A stretch of DNA of 48,949 nucleotides from JBBRCE01 sp038205115 (GCA_038205115.1 JBBRCE010000037.1:1-48949), one strand, 5' to 3'; positions 42,201 to 48,949 are shown, numbered from the stretch's first letter. Made by a program: numbers and translations. Notes: a model not told the origin generated them from the sequence alone.

Positions 42201-45200
42201 CAGATCGAGAAAATCGTTCTTGTCGTCGCTCAAACTGACAATCCGGCTGGCGGTGTTTTGCGAATCGACGGCTACAAACAGCAGTTCTTGATGCGGGCCG
42301 AGTTCCGCGCGTTTGAGTTCGATCACTCCGTCTTTATCGGCCTCCAGATTGACCATCACCAGCGAACTGCTGGCCAAAAAGTCTAAGTCGGCAAAGTCGG
42401 CCAGCGCGCCGGCAGCGACGCCGCCCGTTGCGCCCGTGCTCGACTTGGAATCACCTGGCTTGGCGGTCCCGAAGAATTGTTCTCCGCCTTGTGGCGTTTG
42501 CTGCACGGTCTCGGTGCTGCGAACGGCCCACGGGTTGAGCAGCAACTGCGGACGCTCGAGCATATTGCCGGGATACTTGTGCGCAAACTTGCGATCGATG
42601 ATGTAGCGGTACTCGTCGCCGATCGAACGACCGGCCACATATTGCGATTCGCCGCGCGAGGTGGTGAGCATGCCCGGCTCGAGCGGGCCGACGCCGGAGA
42701 TGACGCCGTACGCGGGATAGGCCGGTTGGAAGCGCGTGGCAAACACATGCACGCGTGCCCGCGAGCCCGCATTTTGCAACTGCAACTTGACGGTTTTCTC
42801 GCCGACGCTCACCGTCTGCATTTGCAACGGGTGAGGGTTGCGAACTTCCAATTTGCGATAGTCGCCCATCACGTACTGATTGAGCCGTTTGCCGGCGGTG
42901 ACGCGAATGCGAATGTGCGTGTTGCTGGGCTTGAGCCAGAGCGAAGAGTCGCCGACAGGCAATTTCTCGATATTGACCATGCCGTCTTTAATCGACATGT
43001 TTTCGAAGCGATCCGCCACGAACTGTTCGCCGCGAAGTTCCAGTAGCGAGAGTTCCGTGCGATTGGGCTTGTCGTTTGTGCCCATATACGGCACGTGGAC
43101 CGTGTCGCCTTCGGCGGCGTGGATGACCGACGAATACGTGTGCTGGTCCTGGCGAATGGGCCAGCTTTGCGTTGTGCCTTGATGATCGGCGGCGGTGACG
43201 GTTTGCACGCCCGGCAGCGGCCCGAGCACGATGCGTCCCCGCTCATTGGTTTGCAGCGAGAAGTACACGGGCTGGGTGAAATCGCGCATTTTGAGCGTGA
43301 AGTTCACCGCGCGGTCGGCCTTGGCTTCACCCGTTTTGCCCAGCAGTTCGACTTGGTAATCGTCGCCGACGCGCGAGAACAGCAGCATTTGCGTTTTGTC
43401 CGTGCGATCAATTTCGTTGAGCGAAAACTCGCGACTGGCGGCCAGATCGATTTTCTGATTGCGGCTTTCGACTTTGATTTTTCCGCGCAGCACGAACTGG
43501 ATTTTTGCCAGTCGCTGGGGCACCTGAAAGGTGTACTCCGTTTCTCGATCGTCATACAGTTTGAAGTCGGCTACTTCTTTGGTGCTGACGACGTTATCCA
43601 AATCTGTGGAGGAAATTTGCAAGCGAACTTCCTCGAGTGCTTTGTGCGCCACCGGCAGTCCGTTGAGCGTGAGTCGCGGGCGAACGATGAGCTGGGCTTT
43701 ACGCCGGCCGATCAATTCCTCGCGATCAACGTACATGGCCGCGGCCAACTGGTAACTTTCAGCCTCTTGCTGAAAGTGGCCTAGCGAAGCGAACTTGCCT
43801 TGCGAGATCACCACCGGCTGGCGGCCCGGCGCGTTGCTGAACGGCGTGAGAATGGTGCCGTCTTTGCCCGGCGTAAACAGTGTGCCGGCGAGCCACAGCT
43901 GGGCGTCGTTAACGATCGTGTTGGTTTCGTCGAAGACGGTGAACTCTTGTCCGGCCAGTGTGGTGCGGGTGACGAATCGCAGCTTGCCTTTGCGAATCAG
44001 CGCGCGGCTGGCTTTGCCGTTGCCGATGAAGTCAATCACGTACACGCCGCGCTTGGTGAGCGAAGGAAAGCTGAACGTGCGCTTCACGCGGCGCAAGGCC
44101 GGCTCTTTGTAGTTGTAAGTTTTTTCTTCGTTGGCAACCAAGCCGTCCAATTGAATGTCGGGGCCAATCTCCTTGAGATTCTGCCGATAGAAGTTTTGCG
44201 TGTTGAGTTCGAAGACTTTGACGATCAGCGTATCGACATGCTTCACGTACAGGTCGAGCGAAACGGCGTCGTCGGCCGCCAAATCGGTTTTGTTGGTGAA
44301 GGCAAAATCCAGATCGATTCGCTCTTTAAGCTGTTTGTAAGCCTCGGGCTGCATCAGCGAATACAACGCTTCCGCATCGCCCAGCCCGTTGACGATTTTG
44401 GTTTCGGCAAACACCAACTTTAAGTATTGATCGTCGATATACGGCGTGTAGGCGGTGTAGTCTTTGGCGTCGAGCAAAAACGCTTCCAGGTAACTACGGA
44501 CCAGCGGTTCGTCGTTGCCCACCGGCGGCAACATTGTCACCGATGAGAAATCCTGCCCAAGATTGGCCGCAAACTGGCGACGTTCGACCGGCTCCATGAA
44601 CTTCGGCTGGATGTAACTGACGTGCTTGGGCAGTTTGATGTACTCCAAAAACCGCCGGGGATCGAGCTGGCCCTGCGCGCGATCCAGCAGCAGTCGGTTG
44701 TAGAGCACGTGCGCTTTAAGCGAGTTATGCGCCGGAGCCAGCGTGCTGACAAACGCCCATTGGCGGTCGAGATAACTGCGGTGCGCGGCGGAATCTTGCC
44801 GCCAATTGATGTCGTCGGCCGGTTGCAGTTTGAGCAGATAGGCGTTAATGAAGTTCGTGTTGTTACGCAGATCCGGCCGCAACTTCAGGCATTCGTCCAG
44901 TTGCGGCAGCAGCAGTTTGCGATGAATTTCGAACTGTCCGAATCCGCCGCTGTTTTGATAATTCAGATCGTCGTTTACCATTTTTACCAGGCCCGGATAA
45001 TCCGGGCGCTGCAGGCGAGCCAGCAAGTGCCGGCGCTGCTCTGCGTTGAGCTCGGTCTTGGTGAGCCAATCGAGCGCGGAATCTTCGAAGCCTTGCACCG
45101 TGTTGGGAAATTGGCCAAAAGCTTGCCCTTTGAGGCGATCGACGGCAATCAGCGCCGGATCCAGCTTGGTGGGCAGGTTCGGCTTTTGATTGAGCGGTTC

Positions 45201-45566
45201 GCGCTCGTGATTGAATTGCAAATTCAAACGGTTGCGAATCAGCCCCAACGTCCGCTGGGGATCTTTGTCGTAAGTCAGCAGCGCGCGGCGATTATCGATT
45301 TCAATCGCCCGCGGCGTCCAGTTGTAGCGCGCGACCCAGGCTTTGAGCAGCTCGTCCACCTGGTCCCATTGCGCCAAACTCTCGTGATACAGGCAGTGGT
45401 AGTAGTAATAGTCTTCCGTGCCTGGAATCAGTTGCTTGAGCGGCACACTGCGGTCGGCGGCCAGCGAATACTCTTCGATCCAGCCGATTTCGCCAGATTG
45501 CAACGAGGATTGAAAAGCCAGCATTTGAGCCACAAGCGAAACCAGAACAATTCCCCAGCGTGTCAT
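39201..45566 (-). CDS. Giant secreted protein, macroglobulin-like beta domains, unknown
   Basis: 2,121 residues. A signal peptide (TRWGIVLVSLVAQMLAFQSS) opens it. Then an N-terminal helical region (AQWDQVDELLKAWVARYNW, TPR-like), followed by beta-rich blocks similar in pattern to alpha-2-macroglobulin MG domains: DLYVKHVDTLIVKVFELN, VYVIDFIGNGKASRALIRKG, LTLNGLPVAHKALEEVRLQI. A low-complexity charged linker (residues about 1365-1425) is followed by a second half, with a TPR-like stretch and a closing carboxypeptidase-regulatory-like domain (DGYTDLRGRFDYTSLST). No thioester CGEQ motif is present. It could be a protease trap or a large surface/periplasmic protein. Start ATG at 45566 begins the signal peptide. 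A small unknown gene follows. Confidence 0.72.
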   Translation of the reverse strand: MTRWGIVLVSLVAQMLAFQSSLQSGEIGWIEEYSLAADRSVPLKQLIPGTEDYYYYHCLYHESLAQWDQVDELLKAWVARYNWTPRAIEIDNRRALLTYDKDPQRTLGLIRNRLNLQFNHEREPLNQKPNLPTKLDPALIAVDRLKGQAFGQFPNTVQGFEDSALDWLTKTELNAEQRRHLLARLQRPDYPGLVKMVNDDLNYQNSGGFGQFEIHRKLLLPQLDECLKLRPDLRNNTNFINAYLLKLQPADDINWRQDSAAHRSYLDRQWAFVSTLAPAHNSLKAHVLYNRLLLDRAQGQLDPRRFLEYIKLPKHVSYIQPKFMEPVERRQFAANLGQDFSSVTMLPPVGNDEPLVRSYLEAFLLDAKDYTAYTPYIDDQYLKLVFAETKIVNGLGDAEALYSLMQPEAYKQLKERIDLDFAFTNKTDLAADDAVSLDLYVKHVDTLIVKVFELNTQNFYRQNLKEIGPDIQLDGLVANEEKTYNYKEPALRRVKRTFSFPSLTKRGVYVIDFIGNGKASRALIRKGKLRFVTRTTLAGQEFTVFDETNTIVNDAQLWLAGTLFTPGKDGTILTPFSNAPGRQPVVISQGKFASLGHFQQEAESYQLAAAMYVDREELIGRRKAQLIVRPRLTLNGLPVAHKALEEVRLQISSTDLDNVVSTKEVADFKLYDDRETEYTFQVPQRLAKIQFVLRGKIKVESRNQKIDLAASREFSLNEIDRTDKTQMLLFSRVGDDYQVELLGKTGEAKADRAVNFTLKMRDFTQPVYFSLQTNERGRIVLGPLPGVQTVTAADHQGTTQSWPIRQDQHTYSSVIHAAEGDTVHVPYMGTNDKPNRTELSLLELRGEQFVADRFENMSIKDGMVNIEKLPVGDSSLWLKPSNTHIRIRVTAGKRLNQYVMGDYRKLEVRNPHPLQMQTVSVGEKTVKLQLQNAGSRARVHVFATRFQPAYPAYGVISGVGPLEPGMLTTSRGESQYVAGRSIGDEYRYIIDRKFAHKYPGNMLERPQLLLNPWAVRSTETVQQTPQGGEQFFGTAKPGDSKSSTGATGGVAAGALADFADLDFLASSSLVMVNLEADKDGVIELKRAELGPHQELLFVAVDSQNTASRIVSLSDDKNDFLDLRLAKTLDLKQHYMQQKLINYVGAGESLTVADISSTRFESYDNLSKVLSLYLALNNDPKLAEFNFLRNWPSLTLEEKRALYAKYASHELHLFLQKKDPEFFKLAVQPYLANKKEKKFIDHYLIDADLSDYAKPWNFEQLNTLERVLLGQRLKGEQQQVARLIDEQVQLLPPDQERFNHLFQTAIKGSALDTEDGLGLRAAQEATVEVRKLAELEKHFEKAEALGATRGIPADAAEPPAAMPSLKGMAGPSTAVSKPEAGARQLGRGGKKSDEKAKQMDGKDQQELEVLDDSDKDMLRDDRSRRKEVAQYYRKLDKTMEWVESTYYHLPIEQQNAGMITPSKFWKDVAAHDPAQPFHTTQLAEASRNVPEMLTALALMDIPFKAGEHKTEFAGVKMTLKAGSPLIVYHEEIQPTAKVAEHTPILVSENVFRNGDRFRQENGEQIDKFVTEEFLVDVVYGCHIVVTNPSSSRKKADVLLQVPAGAMPVTGGQFTRSVHLDLEPYHTQTLEYYFYFPRAGKFDHYPVQVAGNGEVLAFGAAFSFNVVNQLTNIDKQSWDYISQHGTADDVLAYLKKENVLRVNLDRIAWRMKDKAYFKTVTDYLAARHIYNNTLWSYGVMHNDPATIRQFLQFAQGLVNQCGAWLDSPLLVIDPIIRKSYEHMEYRPLVNARSGQLGRNREILNDRFLAQYERLLRVLSYRRQLDNDELLSVTYYLLLQDRVGDALGYFDRVNAEKLAVRIQYDYCHAYLDFSRGEAKAAKAIAAKYVNYPVDRWRNMFVNIVNQADEIDSGQTKVADGEDRNQVQSGLAAKTPEFEFTVESKKVKVSYHNLRQVQVNYYLMDIELLFSGSPFVQGESKQFANIQPNQTQTVTLPEKETRFEFALPEKLHNSNVLVEIVGAGVTHSQAYYSNALRVRMIENYGELRVSTDKDDAALAKVYCKVYARMKDGSVKFYKDGYTDLRGRFDYTSLSTNELEAVDRFSVLILSDDLGAMVREAAPPKR

Positions 45567-45810
45567 AGCTAGCTTCCTGAAATTCGAAGAGTTGAGCAAC
45601 TACCAGTGAGCCTGCTGACATCTGCAGCCGGGTGTTTTCCAACGACTTGGATGCGCGCCAACCGGAAAAGTTCCGCGGCCCGCGGCAAAAAGGTCGAAAA
45701 TTAATTATGGACCTGGTTAAACCTACCTCGGCAGATTTTAATGGCCGGTCGGCTCCAGAGCGGTGCAGTTGAGATCGAGCAGCCAAATACCGAAGTTACT
45801 TTGTAATTGT

Positions 45811-46080
45811 TTACCGCGTCACGCTGCCATCCGTGCGGTTGTCGTTGGCATCGTAAGTCTGCGATTCCGTGCCGCCTGAGCGAGTGGAATCCAATAGTTG
45901 ATTGGTGTTATCGTAATTGTAGTTACTGACGCTTTCAGTGGGGTGCGCGGAGTTGCTGAACGATCTCACACGATTGGCGGCGTCGAACGTCCAACCGTAG
46001 CCAGCCAGCGTAGTGCTGCTGGAATCAGAATGAGTGAGGCCGGTGAGGCGGCCCGCGAGGTCGTAGGAATAACCGTACTT
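45811..46080 (-). pseudogene. RHS/YD-repeat protein remnant
   Basis: Read on the minus strand, in a frame different from the DUF2294 gene, 89 codons give a classic YD-repeat array: YGYSYDLAGRLTGLTHSDS, YGWTFDAANRVRSFSNS, YNYDNTNQLLDSTRSGG, QTYDANDNRTDGSVTR, then a stop. There is no start, shell or toxin domain, so it is a fragment. RHS/YD proteins are large secreted or wall-associated toxins. The piece is joined directly to the DUF2294 gene at about 46080, which indicates a past insertion, deletion or recombination. Confidence 0.85.
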
Positions 46081-46382
46081 ATGTCGTGATGCAGGCTGAG
46101 CACTTTGACGCCTGCAATTTCCTCGACCAACGATTCCAATACTGGCCGGGCCGTTTCGACAAGCTGCGTCCGAACTTGCTTGAGCAAATCGCGCCCCTTT
46201 TCGGGCGGAAGCGTTTTCACAAGTTGCTGTTCCGCGGCAGTCAGTACGCCTTGGAGCCGCACTACGATCAGATCATCAATCAGGTGCGCATGAACGCACT
46301 TAGGCCCACGGCCCATGAACTCCTGCTCGAACCGCGAAACCCCTTGGCAAATAGCGGCTTCGATTTCTCCTAAAGTCTTCAT
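45966..46382 (-). CDS. DUF2294 protein, C-terminus replaced by RHS-derived sequence
   Basis: 138 residues from ATG (MKTLGEIEAAICQGVSRF). The first 103 residues fit DUF2294: FMGRGPKCVHAHLIDDLIVVRLQG, LTAAEQQLVKTLPPEKGRDLL, RPVLESLVEEIAGVKVLSLHHDIST. At HDIST the DUF2294 tail should end with about a dozen residues (a G-E-V-F-x-F-T-like strand), but instead the frame runs into the RHS remnant read out of frame (VIPTTSRAASPASL...) until a stop at 45966. The function of DUF2294 is unknown. A second, intact copy lies to the right at 46812, pointing the other way. The start choice assumes the MKTLGEIE-type N-terminus of the family. Confidence 0.75.
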   Translation of the reverse strand: MKTLGEIEAAICQGVSRFEQEFMGRGPKCVHAHLIDDLIVVRLQGVLTAAEQQLVKTLPPEKGRDLLKQVRTQLVETARPVLESLVEEIAGVKVLSLHHDISTVIPTTSRAASPASLILIPAALRWLATVGRSTPPIV

Positions 46383-46491
46383 ACGCGGCTTCGAACTAAT
46401 TCTGAGAGCTACGAAAACGACTCTTTTTCGCAGGCTGACGCAGTGTGAAGGCGTCAACAGACAGGGCGGGAGCTGCATCCTAGCAGAAATA

Positions 46492-46593
46492 AGGAACGAC
46501 CGAAAAATAACTTCCGTTTTTCGTTCGGGTCGACGCGCGCAATCACGAGCAGCGGGCGTCTCACTCAGAGGAAGTTATTTTTCGGTCGTTCCT
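46492..46593. repeat. 102-bp palindromic element with 24-bp perfect inverted ends
   Basis: Positions 46492-46515 (begins AGGAACGACC, ends AACTTCC) and 46570-46593 are perfect reverse complements over 24 bases, with 54 bases between. It has no coding capacity. Size and shape fit a MITE or a REP-like unit mobilised by a transposase elsewhere. It lies between two DUF2294 genes pointing away from each other. No target duplication was clear. Confidence 0.75.
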
Positions 46594-46609
46594 AAAGGGG
46601 ATGGGACAG

Positions 46610-46637
46610 TTGCTTTGCAGTGACAAAGGTCTATAGT
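46610..46637 (+). promoter_or_regulatory. Likely promoter of the DUF2294/BON unit
   Basis: TTGCTT (46610-46615), 16 bases, then TATAGT (46632-46637). The -10 matches consensus at 5 of 6, and spacing is acceptable; the -35 is weak. Transcription would begin near 46644, giving a leader of about 168 bases before the DUF2294 ATG. Confidence 0.5.
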
Positions 46638-46643
46638 GAATGA

Positions 46644-46790
46644 CGTCGGGAGGAGTTGCAATCACGCGGCTTCAGTCCGATGTCGTCGGACGACTAGAGG
46701 AAAAGCATCCCGGCATTTGTCGGGTGGCTGGTTTTTGAGTAAGCCGACGTGGTCGAACACTTCAGGGTGTTCTGCCACGTCGGCTTTTTT
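46644..46790 (+). ncRNA. Structured leader or small RNA ahead of DUF2294
   Basis: Three hairpins follow one another: GTCCGA-TGTCG-TCGGAC (46675-46691), CCCGGC-ATTT-GTCGGG (46709-46724, one G-U pair), and the terminator described below. No ORF of note lies inside. The span could be an attenuator controlling the DUF2294 gene, or an independent small RNA. I do not match it to any known riboswitch class. Confidence 0.5.
46741..46790 (+). terminator. Strong intrinsic terminator immediately before DUF2294
   Basis: AAGCCGACGTGG (46741-46752) pairs with CCACGTCGGCTT (46775-46786), and inside it GAACAC (46755-46760) pairs with GTGTTC (46767-46772). The hairpin is followed by TTTTTT ending at 46790. 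The next gene begins 22 bases later, so transcripts entering from upstream would mostly stop here. Confidence 0.85.
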
Positions 46791-46811
46791 CGTGCGCTGA
46801 TCGGAACGACG

Positions 46812-47225
46812 ATGAATGCTTCTACGACAACGATGGCCGAACAGGTCGCACAGGCGGCTGCGGCCTTTCAGTTGCAACGGACCGGACATACTCCTAAGGC
46901 GGTCACCGTGGTGTTGAGCAACGACACCTTGGTCGTAACGCTTCACGAAGCCTTGTCTCCGGCGGAAAAGGTTCTCGCCCAAACTCCGGAAGGGGCAGCT
47001 ACGATCCAGGACTACCACCGGCAATTGTTCAAGAGTTCTGAGAAGGCATTGCTGGAGGAAATCAAGCGCATCACGGGCGTTGCCGTACGCGAAGCTGCGG
47101 CGGAGGTCGAGACGACAACCGGTGCGGTCGTCCATGCTTTCACGACAGGCACGATGGTACAGGTCTTTCAACTCGTTGACGGAATTACGGCGGAAAAGTG
47201 GTCGGAAACGAAGACGGAGCGTTAA
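46812..47225 (+). CDS. DUF2294 protein
   Basis: 137 residues. MNASTTTMAEQVAQAAAAFQ, then TGHTPKAVTVVLSNDTLVVTLHEALSPAEKVL, FKSSEKALLEEIKRITGVAVREAAAEV and a complete C-terminus (TTTGAVVHAFTTGTMVQVFQL), which shows the tail missing from the left-hand copy. DUF2294 is a small cytoplasmic domain of unknown function. The start ATG lies just after the intrinsic terminator, with no good Shine-Dalgarno. Its expression may depend on read-through. A BON-domain gene follows 70 bases later. Confidence 0.82.
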   Translation: MNASTTTMAEQVAQAAAAFQLQRTGHTPKAVTVVLSNDTLVVTLHEALSPAEKVLAQTPEGAATIQDYHRQLFKSSEKALLEEIKRITGVAVREAAAEVETTTGAVVHAFTTGTMVQVFQLVDGITAEKWSETKTER

Positions 47226-47295
47226 CGAAGAAGTTTCTGCTGGGTTGAATGTTTCAAGACAATCATGGGAACCGGTAGTGATCTCCACGAGAAAA

Positions 47296-47655
47296 ATGAT
47301 GAAAACCACCTGGGTAAAGCAGTCAGAACAGGACGTTCTTCCAAGGACATCGATCGAGGAGTTCGATCCGATTGTGGAGGGTTTGGTCCGACGGCGGATC
47401 TCCGAAAACCGCACTTACGCCTTCTATTTCAGCGACGTCGCCGCGCATTGCTGCCGAGGCGTGCTGACCTTGCAGGGGCGCGTACCGACGTTCCATTTGA
47501 AACAGATTCTTCAGACCATGCTGCGCGGACTCGAGGGGGTCGAACAGATTGAAAACCAAGTCAATGTCGTGAGTTCCAACGGCCTGAGTAGCACTCCGAC
47601 AAAACAGATGTCGCCAGCGAACCCCAGTCGAAAAGTGAACGGTTCCCCTCAATAA
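47296..47655 (+). CDS. BON-domain protein
   Basis: 119 residues from ATG-ATG (MMKTTWVKQSEQDVLP). One BON domain spans residues about 25-95: FDPIVEGLVRRRISENRTYAF, GVLTLQGRVPTFHLKQILQTML, GVEQIENQVNVVSS. BON domains bind phospholipid or act in osmotic/envelope stress proteins such as OsmY. No signal peptide is present. An earlier ATG gives an unlikely Arg-rich extension. The gene is downstream of a DUF2294 gene in the same direction. Confidence 0.8.
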   Translation: MMKTTWVKQSEQDVLPRTSIEEFDPIVEGLVRRRISENRTYAFYFSDVAAHCCRGVLTLQGRVPTFHLKQILQTMLRGLEGVEQIENQVNVVSSNGLSSTPTKQMSPANPSRKVNGSPQ

Positions 47656-47774
47656 AAAGTTTCAGCAGTTGGTTCCAAAGCAATAAGAGATGCGTTCGAT
47701 AAGTCTTTGGCGGGAATCAGACGGGCATATCGCCCCGAAACGTCACGGATGGTCCTTTTTGAAGGAGACTTTTA

Positions 47775-47903
47775 ATGGCTACGACAACCTTTTGGATACG
47801 GCCGGTCGCTTGCAATCGTCCGGGCCACGAAATGAATGATCCGGTAGTCCAAAAAACCATCCCGGCGAACACGTCCGGACAAACGAGAGGATCCCTGCCA
47901 TGA
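47775..47903 (+). CDS. Small ORF (42 residues) coupled to the next gene
   Basis: Too short for standard calling, but it has a strong Shine-Dalgarno (GAAGGAG, 7 bases before the ATG). Sequence: MATTTFWIRPVACNRPGHEM then NDPVVQKTIPANTSG. Its TGA overlaps the ATG of the downstream membrane gene in ATGA. No family recognised. It may be a leader peptide that couples translation, or a real small protein. Confidence 0.5.
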   Translation: MATTTFWIRPVACNRPGHEMNDPVVQKTIPANTSGQTRGSLP

Positions 47904-48139
47904 GAGAAGTCCAACTTACGCTGCCGGAACTTGGCCTACTTGTCGGCACCCGGGCGGCCTTAGGCGCCGGGCTCGGCCTTTTGCTGGGGAATTGCCTGCC
48001 GGAAAGCCAACGTAAAGCCGTGGGGTGGACGCTGCTGTTCGTCGGTGCCATCAGCACCGTTCCTCTGGCATTTGAAGTGCTCGGCAAGTTCCGCGCCTCG
48101 ACCCTGCCCGATTGCCATCACGAAGGACATTCGCAATAG
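47900..48139 (+). CDS. Small two-transmembrane-segment protein
   Basis: 79 residues. Two hydrophobic helices: LGLLVGTRAALGAGLGLLLG and AVGWTLLFVGAISTVPLAF. It ends with a His/Cys-containing tail (LPDCHHEGHSQ). AGAGGATC lies just upstream of the ATG, and the start overlaps the preceding 42-codon ORF's stop. Unknown function; small membrane proteins of this kind often accompany stress-linked clusters. Confidence 0.65.
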   Translation: MREVQLTLPELGLLVGTRAALGAGLGLLLGNCLPESQRKAVGWTLLFVGAISTVPLAFEVLGKFRASTLPDCHHEGHSQ

Positions 48140-48218
48140 ATATCGTCAGCATTGGAACATAACCCGGATTAATGGACTGCAAGCAGACAATACGCCCCAC
48201 AAGCAGGAGATTCCAGTT

Positions 48219-48404
48219 ATGCGAAGGTTATTCATCCTCGTGGTCTTGTTAGCGGTAGTGATCGGACTGATCGGGTTGTGGCGCGGCTGGTGGAGCATGA
48301 CTGTCGACAAGAACAAGTTCCGGCAAGACGAGCAAAGCGCCAAAGAGAAGCTTGGCGACGTGAAGGACAACTTGAAGAAGGACGCGAGTGTTATCGGCAA
48401 GTAG
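48219..48404 (+). CDS. Small single-pass membrane protein
   Basis: 61 residues: a hydrophobic N-terminus, MRRLFILVVLLAVVIGLIGL, then a charged cytoplasmic-type tail (KFRQDEQSAKEKLGDVKDNL). CAGGAGAT stands 8-14 bases upstream of the ATG, a clear Shine-Dalgarno. No family known to me. It follows the two-segment protein by 79 bases and probably shares its transcript. Confidence 0.65.
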   Translation: MRRLFILVVLLAVVIGLIGLWRGWWSMTVDKNKFRQDEQSAKEKLGDVKDNLKKDASVIGK

Positions 48405-48600
48405 CCAATCGACACGTGTAGCTCCTGCACTTACTTGGCCTGGGGGCGCCGACCCACCAGTTACGAGCCCAGCATTGTCGTTGCCACTCCACGGACGAAA
48501 AGTCAATGAACGCCAAATCAGTCAGCTCTCTTTTGGATCGCGCAAGTTGAAAAGAACATTCGCGGAGATAAGTGGTTCCGATTGGTTCAAGTCCGCGCCC

Positions 48601-48809
48601 ATCGGCGAAAACGCGCCTACGGTTCGTGCCCGGATTTGCGCTGGGCTGGGATTCCTTGGAATTCAAATGGAAGAGGAGCGAAACGCGACGAATAAGGGCG
48701 TGATTTCTGCGCCTGCGAGCAGGATTGTGGTTCACGTCATTCATACGGATGAGAAAGGATGATTGCGAATACGGTCTGCCGCGTTTTGGACCTTGCCATT
48801 GAAAAAAGC
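48601..48809 (+). pseudogene. ackA: Acetate kinase (AckA) C-terminal fragment with frameshift
   Basis: From IGENAPTVRARICAGLGFLGI the sequence follows the acetate kinase C-terminus: MEEERNATNKGVISAPASRIVVHVIHTDE. A frame change then occurs: the expected ...MIANTVCRVLDLAIEKS continues in the next frame from 48759 to the repeat boundary, so one base is missing between the two halves. No N-terminal part lies upstream (48388-48600 is unrelated). The repeat at the window end begins right after LAIEKS. Acetate kinase makes ATP and acetate from acetyl phosphate. The remnant is non-functional. Confidence 0.85.
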
Positions 48810-48949
48810 GTAACCGTTCACGGGCTGAAATGTAGGTTATTTGCTGTGGGCGCGGAGCGGTAGCGCGGGGAAGTGTGTGAGAGGGTTGCTGGCCAGAGAC
48901 GCGGCAGGGTGTTAGGCCGAATTGTCGATCAACAGCGTCGGCGCGGGTT
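48809..48949. repeat. Terminal inverted repeat, right copy
   Basis: The exact reverse complement of bases 1-141. It begins CGTAACCGTTCACGGG and runs to the window end. It abuts the acetate kinase fragment. See the left copy for the likely origin: an element or assembly break at both ends. Confidence 0.9.

Noticed and set aside
40947..42386. A 479-codon plus-strand frame and other long frames at 39-45 kb
   Set aside because: They are antisense to the giant secreted protein and show no domain.
1..48949. CRISPR arrays, tRNA or rRNA genes
   Set aside because: No regularly spaced direct repeats, no cloverleaf-type sequences and no rRNA-like blocks were seen; this was by eye, so a covariance search is the real test.
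1..48949. The terminal repeats as proof of a linear replicon or complete transposon
   Set aside because: The exact 141-nt length and the cut genes on both sides fit a repeat-bounded contig better; no terminal protein, replication gene or transposase is inside.

Overview
The window looks like a chromosomal contig from a planctomycete, probably of the Pirellulales/Planctomycetia type. The evidence is protein content: a DUF1559 protein, a DUF1570-like peptidase, a DUF6807 (PmoA-like) protein, a TIGR00300 protein, many lipoproteins with Pro/Ala-rich tails, a 2,121-residue secreted protein, and genes mostly without Shine-Dalgarno sequences. No 16S rRNA or tRNA was seen, so the assignment rests on family knowledge. 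Both ends carry the same 141-nt sequence in inverted orientation. It probably marks two copies of one mobile element at which the assembly stopped.

Layout. 1-4.9 kb: a truncated cyclic-di-GMP phosphodiesterase-like gene cut by the left repeat, then secreted SOUL and fasciclin proteins, a 1.2-kb gene-free stretch rich in inverted repeats, and a lipoprotein peptidase. 5.1-11.2 kb: housekeeping and envelope genes (histone-deacetylase-like enzyme, OmpA lipoprotein, SGNH hydrolase, DUF971, nucleoside deoxyribosyltransferase, HD phosphohydrolase, DUF423). 11.4-13.3 kb: a DUF1559 protein whose signal peptide is split by an amber codon, then a response-regulator remnant. 13.4-18.4 kb: the conserved leftward ffh-rpsP-trmD-rplS-yraN cluster, lacking rimM and rnhB and ending in an LTxxQ-type lipoprotein gene. 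18.8-20.4 kb: a ferredoxin and a TPR lipoprotein.

20.4-22.6 kb holds a compact type II restriction-modification system: a D12-class adenine methylase divergent from an HTH regulator that overlaps a PD-(D/E)XK-like nuclease of no family I recognise. 22.7-28.4 kb: pyrophosphatase, an AI-2E/PerM exporter, an archease-like protein, a zinc-ribbon membrane protein, ribosomal protein S21 and several small genes. 28.7-39.1 kb: a DUF6807 protein, a TolC-type lipoprotein, PTS enzyme I, a Cys/aromatic-rich secreted protein, a TIGR00300 enzyme and an unknown protein. 39.2-45.6 kb: one giant secreted macroglobulin-like protein.

The right end (45.8-48.9 kb) is accessory DNA. It has an RHS remnant fused into a DUF2294 gene, a 102-bp palindromic element with perfect 24-bp ends, and a structured leader ending in a strong intrinsic terminator just ahead of a second DUF2294 gene. 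A BON protein and three very small genes follow, most with clear Shine-Dalgarno sites, and then a frameshifted acetate kinase fragment cut by the right-hand repeat. The most interesting signals are this leader, the chimeric RHS/DUF2294 junction, the restriction system, the giant-protein locus and the terminal repeats.
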